A stretch of 64,000 bases of DNA from Dialister hominis (GTDB lineage: Bacteria > Bacillota > Negativicutes > Veillonellales > Dialisteraceae): positions 1,523,501 through 1,587,500 of the forward strand of contig NZ_AP019697.1 of the NCBI RefSeq assembly GCF_007164725.1. Reading direction: 5' to 3'. This document shows positions 53,989 through 63,311 of this stretch, one piece after another. Each line of letters opens with the position of its first letter. Position 1 is the stretch's first letter. The notes under the pieces are model-generated. The model searched no databases. It saw only the letters and a program-made list of their open reading frames with translations, and had not been told where the DNA came from. Made by a program: the position numbers and the translations under genes.

Positions 53989-54822
53989 ATGAACTACCGC
54001 AAAACTCTCGCCGTTTCCCTCGCTGCTCTTGCTGCCGCTGGTCTCATCGCCGGCTGCGGCGGAGAAAAACCGGCTGCTTCCAAGGCTGCAGGCTCCGCTT
54101 CCAAAACAACGACCATCAAAGTCGGCGTCTCCCCCGTTCCGCATGAACAGATCGTCAATGCAGTGAAGGATCAGCTTGCCAAGAAAGGCATCAATGTAGA
54201 AATCGTCGAATTCACTGACTATGTCCAGCCGAACCTGGCCCTGAACGACAAGAGCCTTGACGCAAACTTCTTCCAGCACAAACCATATCTGGATGAATTC
54301 TGCAAATCCAGAGGCCTGAAGCTTGCTTCCGTCGGTGCTGTTCATCTTGAACCAATGTCCGTTTTCTCCAATAAGTACAAATCCCTCGCTGAACTGCCGG
54401 ACGGCGCATCCATTGCCATTCCGAACGATCCGACCAATGGCGGCCGTGCTCTCCTCGTCCTCCAGTCTGCCGGCCTGATCAAACTCCGTGACGGTGCTCC
54501 TGTCACTGCTACCCCGCAGGATATTGCTGAAAACCCGCACAACCTGAAGTTCTCCGAACTCGAAGCTCCGCAGCTCCCAAGATCCCTGGCTGACGTCGAT
54601 GCTGCTGTCATCAACATAAACTTCGCTCTGGAAGCCAAGCTGAATCCGAAGGATGCCATCTACACAGAAAGCAAGGACTCCCCGTACGCTAACATCGTAG
54701 CTGTAAGAGCTGGCGATGAAAACCGTCCGGAAATCCAGGAACTGATGAAAGCGCTCACCAGCCCTGAATCCAAGAAATTCATCGAAGACACCTACAAAGG
54801 CGCTGTCATTCCTGCATTCTGA
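53989..54822 (+). CDS. metQ: Methionine-binding lipoprotein MetQ
   Basis: A 277-aa NlpA-family receptor of the methionine ABC importer. The lipobox is LIAGC after a 22-residue signal. The mature part shows VGVSPVPHEQIVNAVKDQLAKKGI, VEFTDYVQPNLAL, DANFFQHKPYLDEF, AIPNDPTNGGRALLVLQ and INFALEAKLNP. The AAGGAGG site is strong. The metN and metI genes are not next to it, so the permease must be encoded elsewhere. A terminator follows. Confidence 0.94.
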   Translation: MNYRKTLAVSLAALAAAGLIAGCGGEKPAASKAAGSASKTTTIKVGVSPVPHEQIVNAVKDQLAKKGINVEIVEFTDYVQPNLALNDKSLDANFFQHKPYLDEFCKSRGLKLASVGAVHLEPMSVFSNKYKSLAELPDGASIAIPNDPTNGGRALLVLQSAGLIKLRDGAPVTATPQDIAENPHNLKFSELEAPQLPRSLADVDAAVININFALEAKLNPKDAIYTESKDSPYANIVAVRAGDENRPEIQELMKALTSPESKKFIEDTYKGAVIPAF

Positions 54823-54842
54823 TCAACTAATTAAGGAAATAG

Positions 54843-54878
54843 AAAAAGACCGTGGATCTGATTTCCATGGTCTTTTTT
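54843..54878 (+). terminator. Terminator of metQ
   Basis: AAAGACCGTGGA/TCCATGGTCTTT stem then six T. Confidence 0.88.
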
Positions 54879-54903
54879 ACTGGCACTATACTATAGCCGC
54901 CCG

Positions 54904-54944
54904 CAAAAAAGAGGCCCCGGGATTTCCGGAGAGCCTCTTCTTTT
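54904..54944 (-). terminator. Terminator of the secreted beta-helix protein gene
   Basis: AAGAGGC..CCGG paired with CCGG..GCCTCTT and six T on the minus strand. Confidence 0.85.
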
Positions 54945-54985
54945 ATTATATATATACTATATATATGTATTTTTGCTATAAGCCC

Positions 54986-56563
54986 TTATTTCAGGACTGT
55001 TCCGTCCGCGAGGGTAATGGTGTGGCCGTTGAAGTTGATGGTGCCAAGGTTGTTGACGGTGGTTGCCTGGCTGTCAGCGGTGAGGTTCCATACAGAGCCT
55101 GCTCCGATGAAGATGTCGGCATTGGTCTTGTACTTTTCGCCGCCCTGTGCGTTCGGGATGATGGTGATGGCGCCTGTCCATACGGAGTTGTTTCTAAGGG
55201 TCAGGTTGACGTCGGAAATCGTATCGACGACAATATCGCCATTCAGTGTTTCTTCATCAGCAATCAGTTCGACATGGCCGCCGTTAGCGCCCGGGGTGCC
55301 CCAGCCGTAAGCGCCGTCATTGCCAAGGGCTGAGAGGATCGGAAGGCCCGGATCCTGCTGGAGGGTTGTCTTCTTCAGCGTGATGCGGTTATGTGTACCG
55401 GTGACAAGGAACATGCCGCCGTGATGGGAAATCAGGGTGGAGCCTGTTGCATTGAACTGCTGTACACCCATGGTTCCGATAGCGGAAGGATCAGCGTAGA
55501 GAACGATGTTGTACGGTACGGACCCTGTTTCATTGCCTTCGAGCGTGGAGTTTTCAAGGGAAAGCGTATTGTTGTTGCGGACAACGGCTGCCTTGGTGTT
55601 CTGTGCGTTCACGCTGCTGTTTGTCAGTGTGACGTCGCCATTGACGTATACGCCGTGGGAGTCCTTGCCAGTCGTGGTGAAATGGCTGCTTTCAGCAAGA
55701 ATCATGCCGCCGTTCTGGGATACCTTCATAGCCGGGGATGCATAGCCGGATGTGGAAACGGTCGTGTTAACGACTTTCATCATGGCTCTTTCTGCTGTTT
55801 CAAGGGCAGGAGAATTATTTCCTGTCGTTGTAACGGTGGAATCGGTCAGGTTGAGGTAGGTTCCCTTGCCGTATCCGAATGCGCCCGGTGCGCCGAGAGC
55901 AGAGGATGTGATGGATGCCTTGGTGAATGCGCCGTGGCCGCCATGGGTGACAAGGAGTGCTGCGTTCATGCCGTACTGATTGGAGCTTTCTGTATTCGTA
56001 GCATCGCCGGTCTTTGTGAATGTGTCGCCTGCTGCGCTCATGTAAGCGTAGGAAACGCGAAGTGCATTCTGGTCAGCGGTTGTAGACGTATAAGTCTGAG
56101 CATCATAAGTGCCGTCTGTTTCAATCGTTGCTGCGCTTGTTCCCTGATCAGCCGTGTACTTGGCAGTCTGCGCCGGTGTCGGTGCGGGCTCGGGTTCCGG
56201 CTCCGGTTCAGGAGCTGGTGTGGGCTCAGGTTCAGGAATGGGTTCCGGGGCAGGAGCCGGTTCTGGTTCAGCCGGTTTCGGCGCTTCCGGAGAAAGGTTC
56301 TTGAATGTGCCGGCTTCTACGGCTTTTTCAACATCCGGCAGTGTCAGGGACATGCCTTTCAGAAGTGCTTCAGTGTAGTTGACTTCCGGCTGAGCAGCCT
56401 CGGCCGGAGTGCCTGCGGCAGCTGTCGTTTCCTGTGCCTTGGCCGGCTGTGCAGCTGTAGCTGCAGCCGCTGCCGGTGCTGCATCCGCTGCAAAAGCGGA
56501 CATAGAGCCGGCGCCTGTCATGACCAGGGCGCAGAGTAAAGCGGTCAGTTTGCTGTGTTTCAT
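54986..56563 (-). CDS. Secreted protein with Pro/Glu-rich stalk and beta-helix passenger-like domain
   Basis: A 525-aa protein with a clear signal peptide (cleavage near SAFAADA), an Ala-rich segment, and a short conserved-looking stretch (NYTEALLKGMSLTLPDVEKAVEAG). A Pro/Glu-rich stalk follows (about 95-135, PEPEPAPTPA type), then about 380 residues rich in Thr, Ser, Asn and Gly with repeats such as LNLTDSTVTTTGNNSPAL and VTLTNSSVNAQNTKAAV. This is typical of right-handed beta-helix autotransporter passengers. The C-terminus ends at TITLADGTVLK with no beta-barrel, so it is not a self-secreting autotransporter as it stands. Surface or periplasmic adhesin-like role inferred. The ATG at 56563 has AGAGGAAA upstream. 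Confidence 0.78.
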   Translation of the reverse strand: MKHSKLTALLCALVMTGAGSMSAFAADAAPAAAAATAAQPAKAQETTAAAGTPAEAAQPEVNYTEALLKGMSLTLPDVEKAVEAGTFKNLSPEAPKPAEPEPAPAPEPIPEPEPTPAPEPEPEPEPAPTPAQTAKYTADQGTSAATIETDGTYDAQTYTSTTADQNALRVSYAYMSAAGDTFTKTGDATNTESSNQYGMNAALLVTHGGHGAFTKASITSSALGAPGAFGYGKGTYLNLTDSTVTTTGNNSPALETAERAMMKVVNTTVSTSGYASPAMKVSQNGGMILAESSHFTTTGKDSHGVYVNGDVTLTNSSVNAQNTKAAVVRNNNTLSLENSTLEGNETGSVPYNIVLYADPSAIGTMGVQQFNATGSTLISHHGGMFLVTGTHNRITLKKTTLQQDPGLPILSALGNDGAYGWGTPGANGGHVELIADEETLNGDIVVDTISDVNLTLRNNSVWTGAITIIPNAQGGEKYKTNADIFIGAGSVWNLTADSQATTVNNLGTINFNGHTITLADGTVLK

Positions 56564-56638
56564 ATATTTCCTCTTTTCTGAATAAAGATGATTCATACTC
56601 TGGATTCATTTGCTTGATTTATAGATACTAACACTGTT

Positions 56639-56667
56639 ATTTTACATCAAATCAGCCTCGTTGTCAC
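56639..56667 (-). promoter_or_regulatory. Promoter of the secreted beta-helix protein gene
   Basis: GTGACA, 17-base spacer, TAAAAT on the minus strand. Confidence 0.65.
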
Positions 56668-56767
56668 CCGTTCTGCGTTTTATACCGTTTATCACCCCTC
56701 ATAAATTTTTTATCCTTGCAAAATGTTCTGTAGTATAGTAAAATTCGTTTGGTTCTAAGTTTTAGCG

Positions 56768-56795
56768 TTGACTAATCCTCAACATATAGTATAAT
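56768..56795 (+). promoter_or_regulatory. Promoter of cupin gene
   Basis: TTGACT, 16-base spacer, TATAAT. It places the transcript start near 56802, ruling out the earlier ATG at 56794. Confidence 0.8.
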
Positions 56796-56847
56796 GAAGA
56801 TAAAGATAGGACAAATTCTATCTTTGATCACGCTAAAGGAGGACCAC

Positions 56848-57198
56848 ATGGAGGAAAAGCAATTTATTCGCCATTTACCCAGAGCATCCGTGCTCACTTT
56901 GAAGGATCAGATCTCCTATCAGGAAGGTCAGATCGCAAGCAAGACGCTGGCGCAAAACAAAAACGTCAGCCTAACCCTCTTTGCCTTTGATAAAGACGAA
57001 GAGATCAGCTCTCATCAGTCCACGGGCGATGCCATGATCCAGGTACTGGAAGGAAAAGCTCGCATCATGGTCGGCAAGGAATTCTTCGAGGTTTCCGAAG
57101 GAGAATCCATACTGATGCCTCATGACGTAGACCATGCAGTCTATGCGCTGGAACCAATGAAAATGTGTTTGACCGTTGTATTCCCTTATGAAAGATGA
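56848..57198 (+). CDS. Small cupin-domain protein
   Basis: A 116-aa single-domain cupin. Motif 1 is degenerate (ISSHQSTGDAMIQVLEGKARIMVG keeps one His and the Gly-Asp) and motif 2 reads LMPHDVDHAVYALEPMKM. The fold binds metal or small ligands; with partial metal ligands the activity is uncertain. The start is fixed by AAGGAGG and the promoter position. Monocistronic. Confidence 0.85.
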   Translation: MEEKQFIRHLPRASVLTLKDQISYQEGQIASKTLAQNKNVSLTLFAFDKDEEISSHQSTGDAMIQVLEGKARIMVGKEFFEVSEGESILMPHDVDHAVYALEPMKMCLTVVFPYER

Positions 57199-57245
57199 AG
57201 GGATTTAACGGACCGGAACTCCGTCCCCCCGGCGGCTCCGGGTTA

Positions 57246-57281
57246 AAAAGAGAGACTTCCCCCGAGTCTCTCTTTTCTTTT
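57246..57281 (+). terminator. Terminator of cupin gene
   Basis: AAGAGAGACT/AGTCTCTCTT stem then T-rich. Confidence 0.9.
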
Positions 57282-57312
57282 GCCCGAAATCCTCTCGAGG
57301 AGCATAGAGTTG

Positions 57313-57354
57313 TAAATAAAAAAACGGAACCGCTTTGCGTGGTCCCGTTTTTTA
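57313..57354 (-). terminator. Terminator of upp
   Basis: AAACGGGACC/GGTTCCGTTT stem with T-runs on both strands. Confidence 0.88.
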
Positions 57355-57359
57355 TTGTA

Positions 57360-57983
57360 TTACTTGGTTCCGAAGATACGGTCGCCGGCATCGCCGAGAC
57401 CTGGGAGGATGTAGTTATGATCATCGAGCTGACGATCGAGGGCAGCTGTGTAGATCGGCACATCAGGATGAGCCTGGTTGACGACTTCAACGCCTTCCGG
57501 TGCGGATACGAGGCACATGAACTTAATGTTCTTTACGCCTTTTTCCTTCATCATGTTGATGGCTGCGACAGCGCTTCCGCCGGTTGCGAGCATCGGGTCG
57601 ACGATGATGAAATCGCGGTTGTCCACATCCGGCAGCTTGCAGTAGTATTCGATCGGCTTGGATGTTTCCGGATCGCGGTAGAGGCCGATAACGCCGACTC
57701 TTGCAGACGGCATCAGTTCAAGAAGGCCGTCCACCATGCCGAAGCCTGCGCGGAGGATCGGAACGATGCCGACTTTCTTGCCGGCTACGCGGCGGCCGCG
57801 CATCTTTTCGAGCGGGGTCTCCACTTCGACGTCTTCGAGCGGAAGATCACGGGTGATTTCATAACCCATGAGGAGTGTAATTTCCTGGAGCAGGCGGCGG
57901 AACTCGCTGGAGCTTGTTTCCTTGGACCGCATGATCGTGAGTTTGTGTTGAATGAGCGGGTGATCAATAATATGAATCTGCAT
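57360..57983 (-). CDS. upp: Uracil phosphoribosyltransferase
   Basis: Salvages uracil to UMP using PRPP. At 207 aa it has the N-terminal [38 protein letters not shown], the PRPP loop [15 protein letters not shown], and the uracil site [12 protein letters not shown] at the C-terminus. GGGAGG precedes the start. A TGTGCTAAAAT extended -10 (58029-58034) lies about 45 bases upstream. Confidence 0.96.
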   Translation of the reverse strand: MQIHIIDHPLIQHKLTIMRSKETSSSEFRRLLQEITLLMGYEITRDLPLEDVEVETPLEKMRGRRVAGKKVGIVPILRAGFGMVDGLLELMPSARVGVIGLYRDPETSKPIEYYCKLPDVDNRDFIIVDPMLATGGSAVAAINMMKEKGVKNIKFMCLVSAPEGVEVVNQAHPDVPIYTAALDRQLDDHNYILPGLGDAGDRIFGTK

Positions 57984-58073
57984 GATTGCCTCCCTGTAAT
58001 TTAGACTATTCTGTAATTCGCCTTAACCATTTTAGCACAATAAGTGAAAAAGTGTAGGAAAATTTCAAAAGAA

Positions 58074-58715
58074 TCAGCCCATTTCACCCACCACGCGGTC
58101 AGCCCATGCGCGGTCGATGACAAAAATGCCTCTGGAATAGAAGTCAAGCCTGGATTCAGCCGCATTCTTCACTACCTTGTACAGGTCCATGTCAAATTCC
58201 ATGGATGCGATCATCTTGTCCTTGCTTCTGAAAAGGAATCCATGCTCGCCGTCGTCATTCATAGCAAAGAGGATTTCATCGATGCCCTTGTCGGCATACG
58301 TTTCCTCGACATTGTGCCAGACGCTGCTCTTGATGATTTCCACGACGCGGTCGTCAAGGCCTGCATCAAGGATCATCAGCTTTTCACGGAAATCGTTGTA
58401 GGAGCGGACGATTCTCATCGTGTAGTCTGGAAGATCCTTCTGCCGGGCAGAGAGGATGGACATCATCTGGTTCCATGCATCGCCTTCGACGGATACGAAG
58501 ACCATGTACTTGTCTTCCATCTGATGATACAGGAAATTGTAATTCAAGAGAGCAGTCGCGCCGCAGTCGGGGCAGGTATAGCGGAAAGCATCCCCCGTCC
58601 TGACGGCTTCCTTCAATTCCGGATCCTGCTTCGTATTGATGCTATCCCAGACTTTGAATTCATGCTTGCTGCCGCAGGCCGGGCAGGTGATTTCAGACAT
58701 TGAGCTTTGTGACAT
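58074..58715 (-). CDS. CpXC-domain protein
   Basis: A 213-aa protein with an N-terminal zinc-binding CPACGSKHEF...CPDCGATA pair (about residues 11-53), matching the CpXC domain described in bacteria without known function, then a mixed alpha/beta region. No signal peptide. GGAGGTTCTA precedes the ATG. Probably monocistronic, after the aconitase-family pair. Confidence 0.8.
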   Translation of the reverse strand: MSQSSMSEITCPACGSKHEFKVWDSINTKQDPELKEAVRTGDAFRYTCPDCGATALLNYNFLYHQMEDKYMVFVSVEGDAWNQMMSILSARQKDLPDYTMRIVRSYNDFREKLMILDAGLDDRVVEIIKSSVWHNVEETYADKGIDEILFAMNDDGEHGFLFRSKDKMIASMEFDMDLYKVVKNAAESRLDFYSRGIFVIDRAWADRVVGEMG

Positions 58716-58810
58716 TAGAACCTCCGTGATTCATTAAATGATATGCTTTCCTTCTATTATACCGTACAAGGAGCGGAAATAAATTCCATACGGCAGACTT
58801 TCCCATATTT

Positions 58811-60061
58811 TTACAAATGGGCCGGATCGGTGATGACGCCTTTGACGGCTGTCGCCGCGGCCACGGCAGGAGAAGCAAGGTAGGCTTTTGCTTTCGCAGA
58901 GCCGAAGCGCCCCAGGAAATTCCTGTTGTTCGTGCCGAGCATCACTTCCCCGTCCCCCATGAGGGCCATCGTGCGTCCTTCGCAGAAGGAGCAGTACGGA
59001 GGCGTCACAAGAGCGCCTGCCTCGACGAAGGTCTGGATCCAGCCGCGCTTTACGGCTTCTTCCATAATGGAGGCGGAAGCCGGCGCCACGATGAATTTAA
59101 GGTCTTCTGCTATATGGCGTCCCTTCAGGATCTTTGCCGCTTCTTCGAGGTCCTCCAGCCTTCCGTTCGTACAGGAACCGAGGCAAACCTGATCGACCTT
59201 CACCCCTTCGACTTCAGAAAGCGGACGGATGTTGTCGACATGGGGCGGACAGGCAACGACGGGCACAAGGTCTTCTGCCTGGTAGAAGAGTTCCCTTTCA
59301 TAGACGGCATCCTCGTCTGCCTTGACCCATGAAATGGATTCATAGGGCATTTTGCAGTAAGCTGCCGTCTTTTCATCGGCGGCAAAAAGGCCTGCCTTGG
59401 CGCCGCATTCGACGACCATGTTGGATATCGTCAGGCGGCTGTCGACAGAAAGGCTCTCCACGGCGCTTCCCGTAAATTCAAGGGAGCGGTACGTCCCTCC
59501 TGCCGCGCGGAGATCGCCCAGCACGCGAAGAATGATGTCCTTGGAATAAACATTGGACGGGATTTTCCCTTCAATGCGTACCTTGATCGAGGACGGCACG
59601 CGGAGCCACAATTTCCCTGTCCCCCATAAGTATGCCATTTCCGTATATCCAATGCCCGTACCGAAGCAGCCGACACCGCCGGCCGTCGTCGTGTGGGAGT
59701 CGGTGCCGAGGAGGATTTCTCCCGGCTTCCCGTAGCCCAGCTCGGGGATGAGCTGATGGCAGATGCCGCCAGAAGCATGGAAATGACCGACATGGTACTT
59801 GTCACGCAGCTTGTACCCGTAAGAAAGGCTGTCCGGATCGGTTGGAAGGCAGGCCGGATTCAGATGGTCATGGAAAATGATGAGACGCTCCGGATACATG
59901 GCCTTTTCAAATCCCATTTCCATAAGCTTCTCATAAAGGCTCTTCGTATAAATATCATGGACGACCGCCCGATCCGGCGTGACCGTCACAAGATCGCCCG
60001 GATGAAGATCGGCAAGGCCCGTATTCTTCATGATGATCTTTTCAGCAAGAGTATGTCCCAT
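58811..60061 (-). CDS. Aconitase-family dehydratase, large subunit (LeuC/homoaconitase-like)
   Basis: A 416-aa [4Fe-4S] dehydratase chain. Catalytic and cluster motifs are intact: HDHLNP, GTDSHTTTAGGVGCFGTGIG, VCLGSCTNGRLEDL (first cluster Cys) and PPYCSFCEGRT (second and third Cys). The length and motif spacing match the LeuC/HacA/DmdA group rather than full aconitase. The next upstream gene supplies the swivel subunit. No leuA or leuB is adjacent, so isopropylmalate, dimethylmalate or another 2-alkylmalate-type substrate is possible. The start overlaps the upstream stop. Confidence 0.88.
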   Translation of the reverse strand: MGHTLAEKIIMKNTGLADLHPGDLVTVTPDRAVVHDIYTKSLYEKLMEMGFEKAMYPERLIIFHDHLNPACLPTDPDSLSYGYKLRDKYHVGHFHASGGICHQLIPELGYGKPGEILLGTDSHTTTAGGVGCFGTGIGYTEMAYLWGTGKLWLRVPSSIKVRIEGKIPSNVYSKDIILRVLGDLRAAGGTYRSLEFTGSAVESLSVDSRLTISNMVVECGAKAGLFAADEKTAAYCKMPYESISWVKADEDAVYERELFYQAEDLVPVVACPPHVDNIRPLSEVEGVKVDQVCLGSCTNGRLEDLEEAAKILKGRHIAEDLKFIVAPASASIMEEAVKRGWIQTFVEAGALVTPPYCSFCEGRTMALMGDGEVMLGTNNRNFLGRFGSAKAKAYLASPAVAAATAVKGVITDPAHL

Positions 60062-60063
60062 CA

Positions 60064-61734
60064 TTACCTCCCCCTTTCCTTCTGTACATGCTTCACAAGC
60101 CCGCCGTCCATGATGAGCGAAAGAAGGTCGCCCCTCACTTTGGGAATCGGATACTTTTTTCCTTTGCATAGGATGTATTCATTCGGGACGACGATGACCG
60201 TATCGCCCTCTTCCACATCATCAAAGAGCGCGGCGCATTCAATCGGAAGGATGCCGTTATTGACAGCATTCCGGAAAAATATGCGCGCAAAGGACTTGGC
60301 GATGATGCAGCGGATGCCGCTTTCAGAAAGGACCTCGGCGGCCTGTTCCCTAGAAGAACCGCATCCGAAATTGTTTCCCGCGACAAGGACGTCTCCTTCC
60401 CTGACTTCTTCTGCAAGCTCAGGCCGGAGCAGCTCGAACATGTGCTTTTTGATTTCATCCCAGGACGGATAGGAAAGATGCTGCGTCGGGATGATGATGT
60501 CCGTATCAATATCGTCTCCGAACTTCCACACGCGGCCGGAGAAGGCGAGGATCGGATCAGCACTCAGGCTCTTTGTTCCCAAAGCAGGCTTTTCGGATTC
60601 TTCCGCCTTTTCCTCAAAAAGCACCGGTGCTTCAGCCTCTTCCTGTCTCTTTCTTTTCAGGAATTCGGCTCCGATATACCCTCTCACGGCAGCATTGGCC
60701 GCTCTTTCCGTGCTGACATGGAAGACGGCCGCCTCGATTTCATCCCCGTAATCCTTATTGTCATTCGTAAGGAGTATTTCGCCCTTTCCTGCCTTTGCCT
60801 CATAAGATGGATCGGCGCACTGATTGAGGAAAATACCGCCTGCATCCATGATGTCCTTGATATATCCAAGGTCAGCGGCCTTTTTGTATACCTCCGCTGT
60901 GGCAGGAGCCACGGAAAGACGGACACCGTCAGATACATGCTCCCCGCGGATGATGTCAGCGGCATGCTTGATATCTTCCAGAAAACCGCCCTGCGCGCCG
61001 CCTATGAAGACAGCGGAAATCGGGATCCGTCCCTTCTGGCTGATTTCCTTTCCCTCATGGATGACGACAGAGGGAACGTACTGGATCCGGATATGGGATC
61101 CCTGCACGTTTTCTTTCACAAAAGCCGTGCATCCGGAGGCTCTTCCTGCGGCCATGCACATGACAGCAAGCTCTTCCTTCCTGAATTCTTGAAGCTCTCC
61201 TGAAATACACACGGGCATCCCTTGGGGAATCTTTTTGGAAAGCGCATAGGCCTTATCGTAATTGCAGGGGCGGTATCCTTCCCTGAAAAACCGGTCATAC
61301 CTCGTTTCCTTTGTGCTTAGAAAAACATTGAATACGCCGCCTTCCTGGATGGAGAAGGATCCCGTAAGAAGCACTTCTTCAAGGCCTTCCTCATCAAGGC
61401 AGTAACCCTTCCCGCCAAAGGCGCCCATCACATAGACGTCAGGATCTCCGGATACGGCAATAAAGCCCTCGGGGAGGGACTCTTCCACCAGCAGATGGAA
61501 AGCCATTCCTCTCCCGTACGCATGAGGAATATCAAGCTTCCTTGCAAGCGCAAGCACCTCCTGCTGCCTTTTGGATTCTTCCGGTGAATTCGGCGGCACC
61601 TTCTTGTCGATCACGACCCTGATCTTCTCAGTATCCCAGAGCTTCCTTCCGCTCTCGGCCGCTTTTTTCAGCGCAGCAAAGCCTTTCTCTTCATTGAGGA
61701 CAACTACATCAGCCTCATATGTTTTTATTTTCAT
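60064..61734 (-). CDS. Fusion of cluster-less LeuC-like domain and LeuD-like swivel subunit
   Basis: A 556-aa protein. Its last 157 residues (from about 400) are a LeuD-type swivel subunit: [20 protein letters not shown] and [16 protein letters not shown]. Its first roughly 365 residues align along their length to the LeuC-like protein of the next gene, but all active sites are gone. GTDSHTTTAG is replaced by [21 protein letters not shown] by [11 protein letters not shown], and YCSFCEG by QCADPSY. The linker (about 365-399) is charged. The N-terminal half is therefore a non-catalytic copy, possibly structural or regulatory, attached to the small subunit. The ATG at 61734 follows GGGAGGGAC. 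It is the first gene of a two-gene operon divergent from a LysR gene. Confidence 0.85.
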   Translation of the reverse strand: MKIKTYEADVVVLNEEKGFAALKKAAESGRKLWDTEKIRVVIDKKVPPNSPEESKRQQEVLALARKLDIPHAYGRGMAFHLLVEESLPEGFIAVSGDPDVYVMGAFGGKGYCLDEEGLEEVLLTGSFSIQEGGVFNVFLSTKETRYDRFFREGYRPCNYDKAYALSKKIPQGMPVCISGELQEFRKEELAVMCMAAGRASGCTAFVKENVQGSHIRIQYVPSVVIHEGKEISQKGRIPISAVFIGGAQGGFLEDIKHAADIIRGEHVSDGVRLSVAPATAEVYKKAADLGYIKDIMDAGGIFLNQCADPSYEAKAGKGEILLTNDNKDYGDEIEAAVFHVSTERAANAAVRGYIGAEFLKRKRQEEAEAPVLFEEKAEESEKPALGTKSLSADPILAFSGRVWKFGDDIDTDIIIPTQHLSYPSWDEIKKHMFELLRPELAEEVREGDVLVAGNNFGCGSSREQAAEVLSESGIRCIIAKSFARIFFRNAVNNGILPIECAALFDDVEEGDTVIVVPNEYILCKGKKYPIPKVRGDLLSLIMDGGLVKHVQKERGR

Positions 61735-62356
61735 TCCATAAGTCCCTCCCACCCTTCTTTTCTTCTCATTATACAGATAAAAGGAAAGCACAAACAGGGA
61801 GAACCCAATAAAAAATCCCGCTTTCGCGGGCAAAAAAAAATAGATCCCCATAGGAAGATGAAAGGAGGGGATCAATGGCGCAAAGGCCCATATAAAATTT
61901 TGCAGCTTACGGGGCTGCTTTCTCCCATGTTTCCACGGGGCGCTGTCTACTGAAATTTCTTCAATGAATATTCATTGGCAGGTATAAGAAAAGCCAGTGC
62001 AGCTTTGCCTCCGGATGTCCCTAAGAACCGCGTTCCGGTTGGTTAAGTACAATTCTATCCATGACACCCCGTTTCGTCTAATACCGGTCAAGGATTATTT
62101 CTATTCCTGCCATGCATAAAGAAAACGGAAAATCCTCAAATTCATCCAAAAATCGCGATTTTACCGTATTATTACATTGTTAATTTTCTATATCATTTAT
62201 TTATCATGCATGTCATGCATTGAAATCCTTCCTATCTTTCATAAATATTGCCTCTTTTTATTGAAACGCCCCTCTTCCTAAAGGTATAATTGAACTAACG
62301 ATTATGTGTCCGGCTTATACAAAGAATGAATCCCGTATTTTATAAAGGAGTCCCCC
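61735..62356. other. Divergent regulatory region with leader hairpin and palindrome
   Basis: No gene. On the minus strand the leader of the aconitase-family pair contains a CCCGCGAAAGCGGG hairpin (61818-61837) followed by a T-run, a possible attenuator. Upstream of that lie AGCAGC...GCTGC and AACCGGAACGCGGTT hairpins (61900-62040). A perfect ATGCATG-T-CATGCAT palindrome (62206-62220) between the two genes is a candidate LysR operator. Confidence 0.55.
62261..62290 (+). promoter_or_regulatory. Promoter of LysR gene
   Basis: TTGAAA, 18-base spacer, TATAAT. Confidence 0.75.
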
Positions 62357-63256
62357 ATGGATCTCAGCCAACTGGAATATTTCCGCGCGCTTGCGCATAT
62401 CCGCCACTTCACAAAAGCGGCGGCTTCCATTTCCATCTCGCAGTCCGCCCTGTCCCGCTCCATCACGAAACTGGAAAACGAGCTCGGCCATCCCCTCTTC
62501 GACCGCACGGGCCATGAAATCTCCCTCACTCCGGATGGGCAGCGTTTCCTCATCCACGTAGAGCGCGCCCTTTCTGAAATCGAGGAAGGCAGGCGGGAGC
62601 TCGACCATGAAAATGATCCGCAGGGCGGCATCATCAATCTTTCCTTCATCCATTCCCTCGGCACCTACATGCTTCCTGTCCTTCTCTCCGAATTCAAGGT
62701 GCAGAATCCTTCGACCAGGTTCAACCTGCAGCAGAACGATTCCACGCTGCTCGCGCAGGGACTGATCGACGGGACGAGCGACCTGTGCCTGGGATCCACG
62801 ATGATCACGATGAAGCACATCGCCTGGTCCTACCTCTATTCCGAGGAAATTTACATCACCGTCCCTCTCCATCACCGCCTGGCCGACTGGGAGCAGGCAA
62901 CGCTGAAGGATATTGAAAATGAGCCCTTCATCACGATGAAGCCGAGCTACAGCCTCAGGATCCTCACCAACCGCGTCTGCGCGCTCGCCAATGTCCATCC
63001 GAAAATCATTTTCGAAGGCGATGATACAAATACGATTGCAAGCCTTGTCGCTTCCAATCTGGGCGTTTCTCTCCTCCCGAAGATTCCAGGAAGCGATGCG
63101 ATCGGCATCCGCCAGATCCACGTTTCCTTCCCGTCATGCAAGAGAGAAATCGGCATCGCATGGAACATGACGCGGCCCCTGTCTCCGGCAGCGCTTCGTT
63201 TCCATCAGTTCATCGTGAAAAGATTTGCGGACAAACGGTCCTCCACCGTCCGCTGA
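62357..63256 (+). CDS. LysR-type transcriptional regulator
   Basis: A 299-aa regulator. The winged HTH (about 1-60) reads FTKAAASISISQSALSRSITKLENELGHPLFDRTGHEISLTPDGQRFL. The effector domain (about 90-290) is typical, with an N-terminal SFIHSLGTYMLPVLLSEF like that of the CysL/YybE/CynR-like group. It is divergent from the aconitase-family operon and so a likely regulator of it. AAAGGAG precedes the start. Confidence 0.92.
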   Translation: MDLSQLEYFRALAHIRHFTKAAASISISQSALSRSITKLENELGHPLFDRTGHEISLTPDGQRFLIHVERALSEIEEGRRELDHENDPQGGIINLSFIHSLGTYMLPVLLSEFKVQNPSTRFNLQQNDSTLLAQGLIDGTSDLCLGSTMITMKHIAWSYLYSEEIYITVPLHHRLADWEQATLKDIENEPFITMKPSYSLRILTNRVCALANVHPKIIFEGDDTNTIASLVASNLGVSLLPKIPGSDAIGIRQIHVSFPSCKREIGIAWNMTRPLSPAALRFHQFIVKRFADKRSSTVR

Positions 63257-63274
63257 ATTCTGATATTTCACTCA

Positions 63275-63303
63275 TTGACAGCGCCTTTTTACCATGCTAT
63301 CAT
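63275..63303 (+). promoter_or_regulatory. Promoter of Cys/Met PLP enzyme gene
   Basis: TTGACA, 17-base spacer, TATCAT. Confidence 0.8.
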
Positions 63304-63311
63304 GAGGTCAG

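Noticed and set aside
61880-62060. Cyclic-di-GMP (GEMM-like) riboswitch on the minus strand, suggested by GGCAAAGCTGC
   Set aside because: The conserved CACGCACAGGGCAAACC and tetraloop-receptor parts are missing; only a short GCAAAGC-like string matches.
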